A DNA stretch of 64,000 nucleotides from Rhipidocladum racemiflorum (taxonomy: Eukaryota > Streptophyta > Magnoliopsida > Poales > Poaceae). Every line of letters begins with the position of its first letter. Position 1 is the stretch's first letter. The translations under genes and the position numbers were made by a program. The stretch spans positions 46,639,592 to 46,703,591 of the forward strand of contig CM070570.1 in the NCBI GenBank assembly GCA_036346355.1. Reading direction: 5' to 3'. Shown here piece after piece: positions 21,289-34,496 of the stretch. The notes beneath the pieces are model-generated. The model did no database searches. It was not told where the DNA came from and saw only the letters and a program-made list of their open reading frames with translations.

Positions 21289-24200
21289 TTTGTACTGTTC
21301 ATCCGACCGAGCCCGAGTCAAACTCGAGTTCGAGTCCGACCCGAGCCACGTGACTCGACCGAATCAACTCCAAAACCTAATCGATCCCAACCGTTGGATC
21401 AAGATCCAACGGTCAGGATTTCCCCGTACCGCTTCGGTCGAATCCGGCCCGGATCCGATCGCGTCCACGCGATCGTGGCCGTTGATCGTGCCACGTGGAC
21501 GGCCGTGCGTCGTCGTCCCCGCCGAGTCCGAGCCGGACTCCTCCGCCGCGTCGCCGCCGTGTAGGATTAGGGCTCCGTCCTGTGCGCGCATGCCGAGGGC
21601 ATTTAAGTACCGGGTGGTACCCCGAGGACCGCCGTGACCCCGCGCACTCTCTGCCCTATCTCACCGAGCCTCAGCCGCCGTAGATCCGCCGGAATCGCTC
21701 GCCGGAGTCATAGCACCCCTCCGCTGCGGTTCTGCTTGATTCCGCCGCCGTCCGCCGTCCCCCGCCGCCATTGACCCCAGATCCGGAACCCCCGAAGCCA
21801 GGCGCACCCGAAGAGACCCTTCACCTCGCCGGAGCACGCCCCAAACGCCGTTCGTGTGGTCGCCGTCCTCAGCCACGGCGACCACAACCGCCGTGAAGCC
21901 ATCGCCGACCCGAGCTCCACTCAACCGTCCGATCAAGATCCAAGGGCTCAGATCGCGCCACGCCACCTCGGTGAGTTCCCCGTTGAAAATCCTAGATCTA
22001 CTCTCAACCGTTGGATCTAGATCCAACGGCTTAGGTCGTGCCACGTAGCGGGAACTGCACCAGGTTAGATTGGATGCGGACCGTTAGATCAAGATCCAAC
22101 GGCTCAGATCAACCCGCGCCCAAGCACTTGAGGCCCAAATCCAATCCTAGCCATCGGTTTTCAAACCAACGGCTACGATCGTGCTAATGCGTGTCCAGGG
22201 AGCCGAACCGCCCGCCACGCCGGGCAGCAGGCGTGGAGTCAGCGACACGCAGGCTCGCGTGTCGGCCGATCGCGACCGTGACGTCACCCATGACGCCATC
22301 GGATGGACCCTCCTCGCCAAGACCGTGGCCGAGGCCCGCCGACGCCGCCGATGACGTCACCCGAGTGGTCCCACATGTCGATCTCACGTGAGCCGTGGGC
22401 CGGGTCCACGGTAGACCGAGCCGGCGTGGACCGAGTCCATGGACGGTGGCGTCGCCAGACCAATCCAAAGTGCTGCCACGTGTCCATGCTGACGCAATAA
22501 TTAATTTCCGAAAAAGAAAATGATTTATTAATTCGAAATAATGATTTCAGATTTTGTTTCAAACTTCAAACGCTTATAACTTTTGCGTTTCAACTCCGAT
22601 TTGAGTGATTCAAATTTCTAAATTTGTATAAAATTGAGATCTACCTAAATATGAATTTTATTTAATTTTTGGACTAAAGTTTTTCTCTATAAGATTATTT
22701 AATTGATTATTTGAACTTTAAATAATCATAACTTTTGCATTTTAACTCCAAATTTGACGATTCCAGTTTCTAAAAATTTATAAAATTATGTTCTCTCTGT
22801 TTATGGATTTTATTTGGATGTTTGGACATTTTTTGCCTATTGTTTATTTGTGTATTTGCTATTTGCACGCTTTACGAGTAGACGTTGAAGTCTTGGGAAG
22901 GATTCGAAGGAGAAGTATTAACTCAGGATCCAACTCAAGACCAAGAACAAGTACTTTTTGAAGGCAAGTTGTGCTTTGACCATGTTGATCCTATTTCGAA
23001 ATCTATTTTGATTTAAACTATTGCATGCTAGTTCAATTAGAAAGATACTTTGTTTAAACATGGGGTTAGATAAATACCAATTTCTTTGTATGACACCTTG
23101 ATTACTTAAGTATGTGCTATGACCCTTTGTCACCCTAGTTGTGGATTACTAGTTGGACATTATTAAATTGCCAACATGGGTTTAGAACGTTGTAGTATCT
23201 TTGCTTAGACACGCTACGTGCTCATGACATGATTTTGGACAATCAAATGTTAATATTGACTTAATGACATATTGAACCTGTTTTGGAAAAGTATCATGTG
23301 ATGTTGATGGCACGTGGTGCATGGTAATCAAGCGGGGTTTGATAAACGATTTCGGCCAGGGGCATGTGGCAAGAGTAATCAGTGGGCAGTTGTGGCATTG
23401 GGGATGTTGATTTGGTTCTTCGGGTAGTCTTGCCTGGTCACCCTAAGGACTTAACCTTGCAAGCCTTTGAACTGGGTCTAACGTGCAACCACATGTCTCG
23501 TAATGGGACGGACCTAGTTGACTAAGTTGCTAATAACGCACTGTGGGACCTCGGAGGTCAACTACACCCTTTGTGTAAGTTGTACGGGGAGCGTCTGGCC
23601 GAGGCCAGGTACCCATCTAACGGTTGATTGGCCTAGACTTCGCCTTAGCTAAGGGAAGGGTTAGTGTGCAATAACCGAGGAGGACCACTTGTATTGTTAG
23701 AGGTTTTCGAAAGACTTTGTTACGGGAACTCGCCTTTGTGGTGTTTGACTGTATCTTGTGGGTAAAGTGCATAACCTCTGCAGAGTTTAGAATCTATTCG
23801 AATAGCCGTGTCCGCGGTATTGGACATCGCTCGGGAATTACAGTCAAGGGTTAGATTTTCTGAAAATCACTTGGTTTTGAAAAGTTGGGTTGGATTAATA
23901 ATGATGTTGATGGAAATGTGGTTTAGGATGGGAAGATGGTTGTTAAACTTCTTGAAAAGTTATTTATGCTTTATTTGCTTCTACTGCTTTCGAATCTACT
24001 TATATTACTTGTCAAATCTTTATTTCTTTGCAAATATACCTTGAGCTATTCCTTTGTACCAAGCCATGCATATAGTATATTAGCTTTGCATTACATGCAT
24101 GACTTGCTGAGTACCAAGTACTCACCCTTGCCTCAATACAACACCAGTTGAAGAGGAGACTACACCAGCTTTGGAGGAGGAACTCCAAGAGGATCCGTCT

Positions 24201-24499
24201 ACTTAGGGAAGCGAGCCCAATCAGTTGCCTGTGGTATACTGGATGGCGCCACGATGTTACCTTCTTTGATTTTCCGCTGCTACTATTTCTCTCTTAATAA
24301 GTATCGCCCTGCGAGGCGTACATTTGTGACTTGACCATAAGGTCAGGTAACCAGTTTGGTTATTTAGATAAAGTACTTTATTAGTATCGAGTGGTATGAT
24401 TGTGATATTTACCGATGTTAAGACTGTGTGCACTAGCGCGTTCCTGGACTAGTGTTGAATACACAGAGGGTCCGGATTTGCAAATTCGGGGTCCCGATA
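21289..24499 (+). repeat. Gypsy B 3' LTR, missing its first 310 bp
   Basis: It aligns with 13496-16647 to the end (gggtcccgata, with the final CA mutated to TA), then the TSD tcgcg. AT-rich parts are almost identical to the 5' LTR. C/G-rich parts differ by many one- and two-base indels. Confidence 0.9.
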
Positions 24500-24504
24500 T
24501 CGCG

Positions 24505-24857
24505 CCGGTGGACACCACGTCCTCCGCGTTTCGACCTCCCTGATTACAACGGACAAGACGAACCACTCGTTTGGTTGCGCCGGTGTGAGCGGTTCTTCCG
24601 AGTCCACCGTATTCCTGAAGAAGAGTATGTGGAGATAGCGGGACTCCATCTTTCAGGCGAGGCGCAGGAAGTTCTAGATAACTGGCAACGGGAAGAACCA
24701 TGGATCGCCTGGGAAGATTTCTCTGAGGCGTTCAATCAACGATTCACTCGATATTCGAGTGCGGGACCTCTGGGAGATTTGGTTAACCTCAAGCAAGGGT
24801 CAAGCGGGGTGGATGAATATGCCCGGGAATTCCAGAGGCTACTCGCCCGTACAACCA
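24505..24857 (+). pseudogene. Chromovirus A gag, middle segment
   Basis: Gag resumes after gypsy B: RFDLPDYNGQDEPLVWLRRC, FFRVHRIPEEEYVEIAGLHL, FSEAFNQRFTRYSSAGPLGD. This is the retrotransposon gag core. It is cut at 24857 by Sirevirus C; the TSD aacca occupies 24853-24857. Gag continues at 36325. Confidence 0.88.
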
Positions 24858-26261
24858 TGAAAGTGCATCTAGGCCCCTCAAATTGTTTTGGTGATTAATG
24901 ATGACACAATTAAAGAGATCTAATGTTTTATCCAAGAATACTGCAGATATCGAGATCATATCGAGCTTGGAATGACATTGGACGCCCCTATGACTACCTA
25001 AAAGCAAAAGGACGGCATCAAGACCAAAGTTGTAACCTTTTATTTATTTGTGTCTTAAGGATAGCCGTACTATTAAGAGGGTATGATGAGAAATCGACTT
25101 TAGGATGTGCATGTGCTCAACATCAAATACTGCATCTCAAATTAGCACTCCTTCATTTGGTTTTGAAAAGTTTCAAATTGAAACCGAACTGGGTAACCCG
25201 AGTATCCGGACATTTGGTCCGGAGTCTCCGGATTCAATCCGGAGTATCCGGACATTATGTCCGGAGTCTCCGGGTTGGACCTCTCGGTTGCTTTTGGTTC
25301 CAGCTGGTCTGGAGTATCCGGACATTTGGTCCGAAGTCTCCGGATAACCCGGAGTCTCCGGGTTATTTGTCCGGACACTCTACTGTTCAAAAGCAGGAGT
25401 AACGGCTAGTTTTCAAAAGGGTATTTAAAGCCTCCACTCCACTCCAACGGCTAGGATCTCTATTGAGCTCATTCATAGCAGCATTCAAGCCATTCCTAAC
25501 CATCTCTAAGCATTCAATAGAGCCCCCACTTCCTCCCACCAATTAATTTGGTTGTTGATCCTTTTGGTGAGGAGAGGAAGAAGCAAAGTGCTAAGTGCAT
25601 TCATTTCATCTTGTTGAGCACTAGTTCATCCTCCAAGCGATTCTTCGTGGTGCTATTTCTCTTGGAGGTTGAAGGTCTCCTAGACGGCTAGGAGTCACCG
25701 GGAGCTACCGACGCGTGTGGTGAGCCCCGGTCGTTTGTGAAGGCTAGTCTCGCCTCCGAAAGGAAAGAGACAAGAAGTGAAGCCGGCGAGTGCATTTGTG
25801 CAACACCGGGAGGAAAGCGGGTTGAAAGAGACCCCGGCTCAAGTGTGACCGAGCCACCTCAATGGAGACGTAGGATTCCCTTCAAGAATCCGAACTTCGG
25901 TGAAAAATTGCGTCTCTCGCTCTCTCTTTTACTTCCTAGTCTTTCTTACTTGGATTTGAATTTGTTTAGTTAGATCTAGCTCTTTGCGTAGCTCTAATTC
26001 AAATCCTATCTAGCAATTGTTCTAGGTTGTTTTTGCATTCTATTTCTAGTAGTTTATTGCGCCTGCTAGAGTAGCCTTTATTATGCTCTCGAGCGGCTAA
26101 CTCGAGAGTCCGGATTTTAGACCGGACACTCCGGATAAGCCGGAGTATCCGGACCAAAACCCGGAGACTCCGGATTGACCAGCTCGGCCAGTTTTATTCC
26201 GCTGCGTAAATTTTAATCCGCCTATTCACCCCCCCTCTAGGCGACATCGTTGGTCCTTTCA
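24858..26261 (+). repeat. Sirevirus C 5' LTR
   Basis: 1404 bp, TG..CA. Palindromic CCGGAG clusters lie at about 25199-25375 and 26108-26185. A short TATA-like core (gggtatttaaagcctcc, about 25418-25434) follows the first cluster. Confidence 0.92.
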
Positions 26262-26263
26262 AT

Positions 26264-26275
26264 TGGTATCAGAGC
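26264..26275 (+). other. Primer-binding site of Sirevirus C (tRNA-iMet)
   Basis: TGGTATCAGAGC, 2 nt after the 5' LTR. Confidence 0.9.
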
Positions 26276-26317
26276 CAAATCTCCTTTACTTTGGCTTAAC
26301 CGCTTGGAGAATCAAAG

Positions 26318-28538
26318 ATGTCTGACATAGAGAAGGTTACCGAAACCCATGGCCAAGAGAAAGCCTCGGGTTCCGGTATAGGGGTTGCAATTCCTCTAGA
26401 TTATTCCTCTTTTGGAGTCTCAAACTCCTCATCCTATGTCCCCGTCTCGTCCGGTCGAGCGCCTCACTTCGATGGCACTCGATATGCGGCATGGAAACAT
26501 AAGATGAAGATGCATTTGAGATCACTTCATCCGTGTATTTGGAAGATTGTTGAAACAGGTTTCAAGCCCGCAAACCCCAACAATCTCACCTTCGAAGAAG
26601 ACAAAGCTCAACACTTCAACGACTTGGCCGTCAATGCCTTGTTCAATGCTTTGAGCGACTCCGAGTTCAACCGGGTCGATGGCCTTGACAATGCCAAGGA
26701 CATTTGGGAAAGGTTAATGGTCACTCATGAAGGAGTGTCAAGTGTCCGTGAATCAAAGATAGAGCTCATCATTGGAGAATTGAGCCGATTCACTCTAGAA
26801 GAAGGAGAAACTTACACAAAGATGTTTGATCGCTTGATGTTGCTAGTAAATCAAGCAAAAGGACTTGGAAGCACCGAGCTCACCGACAAAGCCATTGTCA
26901 AGATCATCCTCCGGGTGATCACTCCCACCAACCGCAATCTTGTGCAACTCATCCGCGACCGGCCAAACTTCGACACCCTCACTCCTCATGATGTGATTGG
27001 CCGGTTGATGACGGATGAGATGATGGTGAAGGAAGCGGAAGTGGTGGAGGAGCTCAAGTCCCAAGAAGAAGAAGGGCATCGCCTTGAAGGCCGTCAAGGT
27101 GATGCAAGAAGCCGAAGAGAGCTCAAGCGATGAAGAAGAGTCGAGCGGCCCCTTGACAAATGAAGATATGGCCTTGCTCGTTAGAAGATTCAACAAGTTC
27201 TTGAAGAAGAAGGGCTACAAGCCGGGTAGTCACTCCAAGAGCTATGGAAACAAGTCAAGAGGGCGTCACTCCTCAAGAAAGTGCTATGAGTGTGGGGAAC
27301 CCGGTCATTTCATTGCCGAGTGCCCACACAAAGAGAAGAAGGAAGAAAAGCCCTACAAGAAAGACAAGTTCAAGAAGAAGGACAAGAGCAAGAAGTACAA
27401 GGGCAAGGGTCATGCATACATTGGCAAGGAATGGAACTCCGACTCCGACTCTGAGTCCGAGTCCGAGTCCAACTCCGACAATGAAGGAGGACTTGCCACC
27501 GTCGCCATCGCTACTCCACCGACAAAGTCGAAGAGTCTCTTCGACAACTTGAGCGACGGAGATGAAGATGCTCCAATGTGCCTTATGGCAAAGGGGCACA
27601 AGGTATCATCTAAGAGCTCCACTCTTTCTATTGTTGATTATGGCTTAGATGATTGTGATGATGCTAGTGATGATGAGGAAGTAGCATTTAATTCTATGAA
27701 TGATCTTGATATTGAAAAATTAGACTTGCTACTTAAAGATATTGAAAAATTGGAGGAAGTAGTTGAACAAAAGGAGGCTATTCTTGAAGCTCAAGAGGAT
27801 CTCCTTATTTTTGAAAAGGAGAAGAACATTGAGCTAGAGAAGAGCCTAGCTTTTGAAAGAAAAAAGAATGAGGATTTGGTCAAAAGTTCAAATTTGACCA
27901 AAAGTGAAGCAATTAGTCTTGAGATCACCAATGCTTCACTCTTAGAGCAACTTGCAAAAGCAAAGGATGCTTGCAAGGCTCTTGAAGTGAAGCTTGTTGA
28001 TCTCTCGAATAAAGCTTCTACCTCAATCAACAACTCCAATATTTCATTACCCTCGACGAGCAACGGTTGTGCTAGATGCTTTAATGTTGATGTTGCTACT
28101 TGTGCTACTAACTGTGAGACTTTGAAAGTCTTAGCTCATGAAAATGAGAAGCTTAAGGTGATGCTTGAAGATGGACTTCAAAAGTCCTACAAGGCAAGCA
28201 AGGGTTTAGAGGAGTATCTCGGTAAGCGCCAAGGTAATCCTAAGAGGCAAGGGCTTGGGTATGTTCCGCCAAAGGGCAAAAAGAGCAACATTGTTGTTGC
28301 TCCTTTAAGCAAGCCCATTCACTTTGTAAAAGGCGAAGGAACATCCAAGCACAAAGCTCACTCCGAGTTCTTTGCTTCTTATGTGCTTAAAAAGACTAAC
28401 CTCGGTCGTGTAGTTGCTTATCATGTTGGGCGTAAGCCGAAGAATGGTCCTTGTGTTCGTTCTATTTGGGTCCCTAAATCGCTTGTCACTAATGTGCGTG
28501 GACCTAACCAAGTTTGGGTACCAAAGAGCAAAAACTAA
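26318..28538 (+). pseudogene. Sirevirus C gag with one frameshift
   Basis: ATG 26318 (MSDIEKVTETHGQEKASG). The first frame (to 27133) holds the copia gag core (FDGTRYAAWKHKMKMHLRSL; AKDIWERLMVTHEGVSSVRE). Near 27065-27080, in an AAGAAGAAGAAGGG run, the frame changes and continues to 28538. The second part holds a CCHC zinc knuckle (CYECGEPGHFIAEC, 27282-27323), a lysine-rich tract, a Ser/Asp/Glu tract and a long coiled coil (about 27700-28010), as usual for the large Sirevirus gag. Gag ends with TAA at 28536, separating it from pol. Confidence 0.88.
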
Positions 28539-28559
28539 ATGTCATTTTGTAGGCCTATA

Positions 28560-31500
28560 TCTCCGGTGGAACAAGTTGGATTTTGGATAGCGGATGTACG
28601 CACCACATGACCGGAGAAAAGGCAATGTTCGCTCAATTGGACGCAAATGGATCAAATAGTGAAAGCATTGTCTTTGGAGACAATGGAAAAGGAGAAGTAA
28701 TTGGATTGGGTAAAATTCCTATCTCAAGCAATTTTCAATTAAATAATGTTTTGCTTGTTGAGTCATTAAGCTACAATTTATTGTCCGTTGCACAATTATG
28801 TGAAGCGGGCTATAATTGTTTGTTTAATGAAAAGGGTGTGGATGTCATTAAGAGGCTTGATGGTTCAATAGCCTTTAAAGGACGTTTGAAGGGTAAGCTC
28901 TATCTCGTAGACTTCAATACGGATAGACTTAATCTTGAAACGTGCTTAATGGCTAAATCTAGCATGGGTTGGCTTTGGCATCGCCGGTTAGCCCATGTTG
29001 GTATGAGGAATCTTCACAAACTCGTTAAAGGCAACCACATTCTCGGACTAACCAACATTGTCTTCGAGAAAGATAGGATTTGTAGCGCTTGTCAAGCCGG
29101 CAAGCAAGTTGGTGCCTTCCATCCCGCCAAGAATGTAATGACGACCACAAGACCGTTGGAAATGCTCCACATGGATCTATTCGGTCCCGTAGCTTACATA
29201 AGCATCGGGGGAAGTAAGTATGGTCTAGTAATTGTTGATGATTTTTCTCGATTCACTTGGGTGTTCTTTTTGCATGACAAAGGTGAAGTCCAAGTGACTT
29301 TGAAAAAATTCATGATAAGAGCTCAAAACGAATTTGAAGTGAAGATTAAAAGAATTCGAAGCGACAACGGCACCGAGTTCAAGAACATTGGTGTGGAGGA
29401 GTTTCTCGATGAAGAAGGAATCAAGCACGAATTCTCGGCTCCCTATTCTCCTCAACAAAATGGGGTGGCCGAGAGGAAGAATCGAACACTCATCGAGATG
29501 GCGCGAACGATGATTGACGAGTACAAGGTTTCCGATAGCTTTTGGGCGGAAGCCATCAATACCGCATGCCACAGCACCAACCGCCTCTACCTCCACAAGA
29601 TCTTGAAGAAGACGGCGTACGAGTTGCTCACCGGGAAGAAACCAAATGTCTCCTACTTTCGAGTCTTTGGGAGCAAATGCTATATCCTTAACAAAAAGGC
29701 TAAGTCCTCTAAATTCGCTCCTAAAGTAGATGAAGGTTTCTTACTTGGTTATGGAACTAATGCTTACGCGTACCGAGTTTTCAACAATACCACCGGTGTC
29801 GTTGAAATCTCGCGTGACGTAACTTTTGATGAAACTAATGGTTCTCAAGTAGAACAAGTTGATCGTGTTGTGATTGACAGGGAAGAACCTCCTTGTGAAG
29901 CTATCAAGAAAATGGCAATCGGGGAGGTAAGACCTCAAAATTCGGAAACTCACCCGAGCTCCCCAACCCGGAGTCTCCGGACTGAAACCCAGAGTGTCCG
30001 GACTGGTCCGGAGTCTCCGGGTCCAATACCAGAGTCTCCGGATGGGGATGACTCAGGCGATATTCCCTCCTCGTCCAAGCAAGCTCAAGATGGTTCAAAT
30101 GCCACTCAAGATGATGATGGCCCTATTCAAGCCTTGGACTCAACCGTGCCTCATCCGAGAGTTCATCAAAGCATTCAAAGAGATCATCCAGTAGACAACA
30201 TACTCGGAGACATCAACAAGGGAGTATCCACTCGATCTCGAGTTGCAAATTTTTGTGAATTTTACTCGTTCGTTTCCTCTCTTGAACCTCTTAAAGTAGA
30301 TGAAGCGCTTGAAGATCCAGATTGGGTGATGGCTATGCAAGAGGAACTGAACAACTTCAAGCGCAATCAAGTCTGGGAGCTTGTCAAAAGACCCAAGCAA
30401 AACGTCATCGGCACTAAGTGGGTCTTCCGAAACAAGCAAGATGAAAACGGGATTGTGACAAGGAACAAAGCTCGTTTGGTTGCTCAAGGGTACACTCAAA
30501 TCGAAGGTTTGGATTTCGATGAAACATATGCTCCAAAGAGCTAGGCTTGAATCTATTAGAATATTACTTGCCTTTGCTACTCACCATGATTTCAAGCTGT
30601 ATCAAATGGACGTGAAGAGCGCCTTCTTAAATGGACCACTCTCCGAGATGGTCTACGTCGAGCAACCACCCGGCTTTGAAGATCCAAAACACCCAGACCA
30701 CGTCTACTATCTTCACAAAGCCCTTTATGGACTTAAGCAAGCACCGAGGGCTTGGTTCGAGTGTTTACGAGACTTTCTTCTCGAACAAGGTTTTGTAGTC
30801 GGAAAGGCCGACCCTACTCTCTTTACTAAGCATATTGATAATGATTTGTTTGTATGCCAAATATATGTCGATGACATTATATTTGGATCTACTAATGAAC
30901 ATTTGTGTAAAGATTTTAGCAAGATAATGACCAAAAGATTTGAGATGTCCATGATGGGAGAGTTGAAGTTCTTCCTCGGATTTCAAGTTAAACAACTCAA
31001 GGAAGGAACTTTCATTTGTCAAACCAAGTACATCAAGGACATGCTCAAGAAGTTCGGAATGGAGGACGCCAAGCCTATAAGGACGCCTATGCAGGCCAAC
31101 GGGCATCTAGACCTCGACAAAGAAGGTAAACCGGTCATCCAAAAGGTATATCGCTCGATGATCGGTTCTCTCCTTTATCTTTGTGCATCTAGGCCCGATA
31201 TCATGCTTAGCGTTTGTATGTGTGCACGTTTTCAAGCCGCTCCAAAAGAGTGCCACATGGTGGCCGTTAAGAGAATCTTGAGATACTTAGTGCACACTCC
31301 TCATTTCGGACTTTGGTATCCGAAAGGATCCTCCTTTGAACTTATTGGCTATTCCGATGCGGATTATGCCGGTTGTAAAGTGGATAGGAAGAGTACCTCG
31401 GGAACCTGCCAATTCTTGGGTAGGTCCCTAGTCTCGTGGTCTTCCAAGAAACAAAATTCCGTAGCCCTATCCACTGCCGAAGCCGAATATATAGCCGCCG

Positions 31501-31775
31501 GGAGCTGTTGTGCCCAACTACTTTGGATGAGACAAACCTTGAGTGATTATGGCCTATCCTACAAAAGCGTTCCACTTTTGTGTGACAATGAGAGTGCCAT
31601 AAAAATTGCCAACAATCCTGTCCAACACTCCCGAACAAAACACATTGATATTCGCCATCATTTCCTAAGAGACCACGCAACAAAAGGCGAAATTGATATC
31701 CAACATGTGAGTACAAATGATCAATTAGCCGATATCTTTACCAAGCCCCTTGACGAGAAAGGTTACGTGAATTGA
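28560..31775 (+). pseudogene. Sirevirus C pol (PR-IN-RT-RNase H) with one frameshift
   Basis: Frame one (to 30544): protease DSGCTHHMTG; GAG-pre-integrase finger WLWHRRLAHVGMRNLHKLV; integrase with DLFGP, IRSDNGTEF and NGVAERKNRT; then the RT start (GTKWVFRNKQDENGIVTRNK). An insert rich in CCGGAG motifs (29960-30050) lies between IN and RT. At about 30533 the frame changes and pol continues to 31775: LYQMDVKSAFLNGPL, YVDD (30864-30875), RNase H (YSDADYAGCKVDRKSTSGTC; TKHIDIRHHFLRDH). The break falls where a CCGG-type sequence would be expected, so sequence error is possible. Confidence 0.9.
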
Positions 31776-32871
31776 GAAGTGGTCTAAATATTCTAGATTC
31801 TCGTAACGTGGCTTGATAAGTGCTCATATATTGTTTGGTGAATGAAAAATGAATTTCAAATCCTTAGTCATCTTTTTCTTTGAAATTATTCAATGTTGTT
31901 GGTTCTTGATCCTCTGATCTTGTCATTTGATATGTGACCATAGTTTGTTTGCTTTATTGTTCGCTGGTCATGTATCAAGTTGACATCTTAGGAATCTTTC
32001 TCCCTCTCACTCCGCTGAATTCCTTGAGCTATCCTTCATCGTGTCAAATTCCTAACCGAACTGGGCAACCCGGACTGTCCGGTATTCAATCCGAGTCTCG
32101 GATCATTCGGAGTCTCTGGACTGTTTGTTCGGACTATCCGGGTTGGGCCGGAGTCTCCGGACTGAAAATCCGGAGTCTCCGGGTTGGGGCGGACGGTTTA
32201 AGTTAACCCCAATCCCGCGCGGTTTCTTTTTCATTCCTTTTGCACCGGGCGCCTCTCCCTATTCCTCTCCCGTGCTCTCTATCTCTCTCCTAGGGCTTTG
32301 GACTCCTCCTCATCCTTGGATTGGAGATTGTGGTAAGACTCTTCTTGCCCTAATCTCTTTTCTTCCGAGTTTGGATCGTTCTCTTGCGGATTCTTAGGGT
32401 CTCCCTCCTGCTTCATCTCTTCTAGGGTGTGGCTCGTCTCGTGGAGGTTCTCAAGATCGAAGTGTCGATCTCCCTATTCTCCCGCATTTTCTCGGTTTCA
32501 ATCCCGTTGAGGTGAGTTCCAATCCGTGCCCTATTTTCGCGAAATCTTGTGCTAGATTGTGCCCTAGACCTCTTTCCAATCTTCTTGTGGCAATCTAGAG
32601 TCAATTTATTGAGTTGTGCGGGTTGGATTGTTCCTCTCTTGGCCGCCCGTGCGCTTTCTCTGGCTAATCCGGAGTGTCCGGACTCTGGGTCCGGAGTCTC
32701 CGGGTCTATCCGGGGTGTCCGGACATTTTGTCCGGAGTCTCCGGATGCAATCCGGAGTATCCGGACCTTTTGTCCGGACTCTCCGTGTTGGGTGCCTCGG
32801 CCAGATTCATCTCTTCGCTGTTTTTCGCGTCGCATCTCGGCTAACTCTTCTCGTTCGCTCTATCTGGTCAG

Positions 32872-34496
32872 ATGGATCCTTCTCAGGGAACTTCTGGCGG
32901 CAGCGATCCTCCTCAGCAGACAGCTGGTGGCAGCGATCCTCCTCAGCAGGCAGCTGGTGGCAGTGATCCCGCTCAGGGGGCGTCTCCCACCAATTCTCCT
33001 CCGCAGCCTCCGCAGAAAAGGCAGAGAATTGGAGTGGCCAAAAGACCCACTTCCAGACCTCGAGGCCAGCTAGCTCCAGGGTCAGCACCTGTCCTGTCTC
33101 CTCCACCTCAGCCAACTCCTGATCCAGATGAGCATCCAGCAGATACTCATGCCAGACTTCGTGATCAGAAGAGAAGCCAGTTTCGTGCTTCTGGGCACTT
33201 CATTGGTCCTCTGATCAAGGCCAAGCCCGTGTGGAACTATCCTTTGTCCGTGAACCCAATGAGGATAATTGATTACCGGACAGGACCTGGAAAAGGAAAA
33301 GCCATTGTTGAGCATAGAAAGAAAGATCCACTTGAGCTTTACCAGGATGAGTATGTGGACCGCCGGTTTTGGAACCGGTTTCAGTCAGATTATTACGAGA
33401 CGGTCCTATACCCACTTGAGCACCCAGTGGTTCGCATGAAGACCATTGACTGGGAATACATGGCTGCTGCAGGCAATCCAGTCTTCACTGAGATCATTCA
33501 GATTTGCGAGCTGCATCAGATCAAGAACATCATGGCATACAAGTATGACTGGAACAATGAGGTTATCATGCAATTCTATGCCACCTTGTACTTTGACAAG
33601 AATGATGAGGCCATATATTGGATGACTGACAAGGTTTGGTATGTGGCTAGCAAGAAAAGGTTTGCCAGAGTCCTCAATCTCAGGTATAATGACAGTCCAA
33701 AGCTTCATGCAAAGAAAGTAATGACTCCTGAGCAGATTGAGACTTTGTATGACACTTCGAGGAGTTTCACAGTGGGGACCATCAAGGGTCTGAAGGATGT
33801 TCCTGCTGTCCTCAACAGGATGTTGAGGGTCACTCTTTCTCCCAAGGAGGGAGATGCTTCTACCATCAGTTCCTATGGAAGGAACTTGCTGTTTCATCTC
33901 GTCGAGCGCACCCACCCGATTGATATTGTCGATTTCATGTGGGAGTCGATGAGACAGAATGCTCAGAGCAACATGGCCAGTTGCAGCTATGCACCCTTCG
34001 TGATGACCTTGATCTCTTCAGTGAGTGGGCTAAAGTTTGTCAGAGATGAGGAGCATCTTGCTTACAAGGTCCGTCCTCAGTCTACTCCGGCCTCCTCCGC
34101 TTCCTCTGGTCCTCGCTGCTAGACTTCGCCGAGGTCGTGGCTTCAGCTCTACCTCTACCCGGCCGTGCCTCCTGCCCGATTCTTGGGCGATCCGAGGTTC
34201 CTAGTGGCACTCTTCAGCGGATGCTCAAGCACGTCTTCCTCCTTTGCCGCGACATTTCCGCCAGGCAGAAGGTGATGAGCAAGCAAATCAAGAAGAATGG
34301 TCAAGACATTCGCAGCATCCGCCGCCACAATGGCGAAGCGGTCTCTCCCAGCGACTCCTCCGGGTCTTCCGAGGAGAGTAGCGATGCCACCTCTGCAGAT
34401 CAGCTCTTCGGCATCACCTCCTCCTCTCCGCCTGCCGCTGGAGATGACCCCGGTAGCGAGTACTCCGCGTCCGACGACGAAGGCGACGACGAGTGA
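32872..34496 (+). pseudogene. Sirevirus C extra 3' ORF (envelope-like position), one frame change
   Basis: ATG 32872 opens a 416-aa frame to 34122. It starts with a repeated GGSDPPQQ motif, then a basic stretch (KRQRIGVAKRPTSRPRGQ) and a folded-looking region rich in aromatic residues. A second frame (to 34496) continues with RISARQKV-like helical sequence (RDISARQKVMSKQIKKNGQD), Ser-rich and acidic (SDDEGDDE) ends. Sireviruses often encode a protein here that has been called envelope-like. I see no clear signal peptide or transmembrane segment, so membrane function is unsupported. Frames join near 34122-34137. Confidence 0.7.

Larger units (their letters stand above)
13186..24499 (+). mobile_element. 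Gypsy B, RIRE3/RIRE8-like with very long LTRs, degenerate
   Basis: TSD tcgcg flanks it (13181-13185 and 24500-24504). The 5' LTR is 3462 bp (13186-16647). The 3' LTR lacks its first 310 bp and spans 21289-24499. The LTR start tgtaacaccccaaaa, the >3 kb LTRs and a separate ORF before gag match the rice RIRE3/RIRE8 group, in which an 'orf0' precedes gag-pol. gag and pol carry many frame changes. The internal 3' end, including the polypurine tract, has been deleted together with the start of the 3' LTR. Confidence 0.88.

Noticed and set aside
25199..25375. Regularly repeated CCGGAG motifs as a CRISPR array
   Set aside because: Spacing is irregular, there are no unique spacers, and the context is a plant retrotransposon LTR.
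32422..33115. Frames overlapping the start of the Sirevirus extra ORF on both strands
   Set aside because: Generated by CCGGAG repeats and by shadowing of the ORF at 32872.
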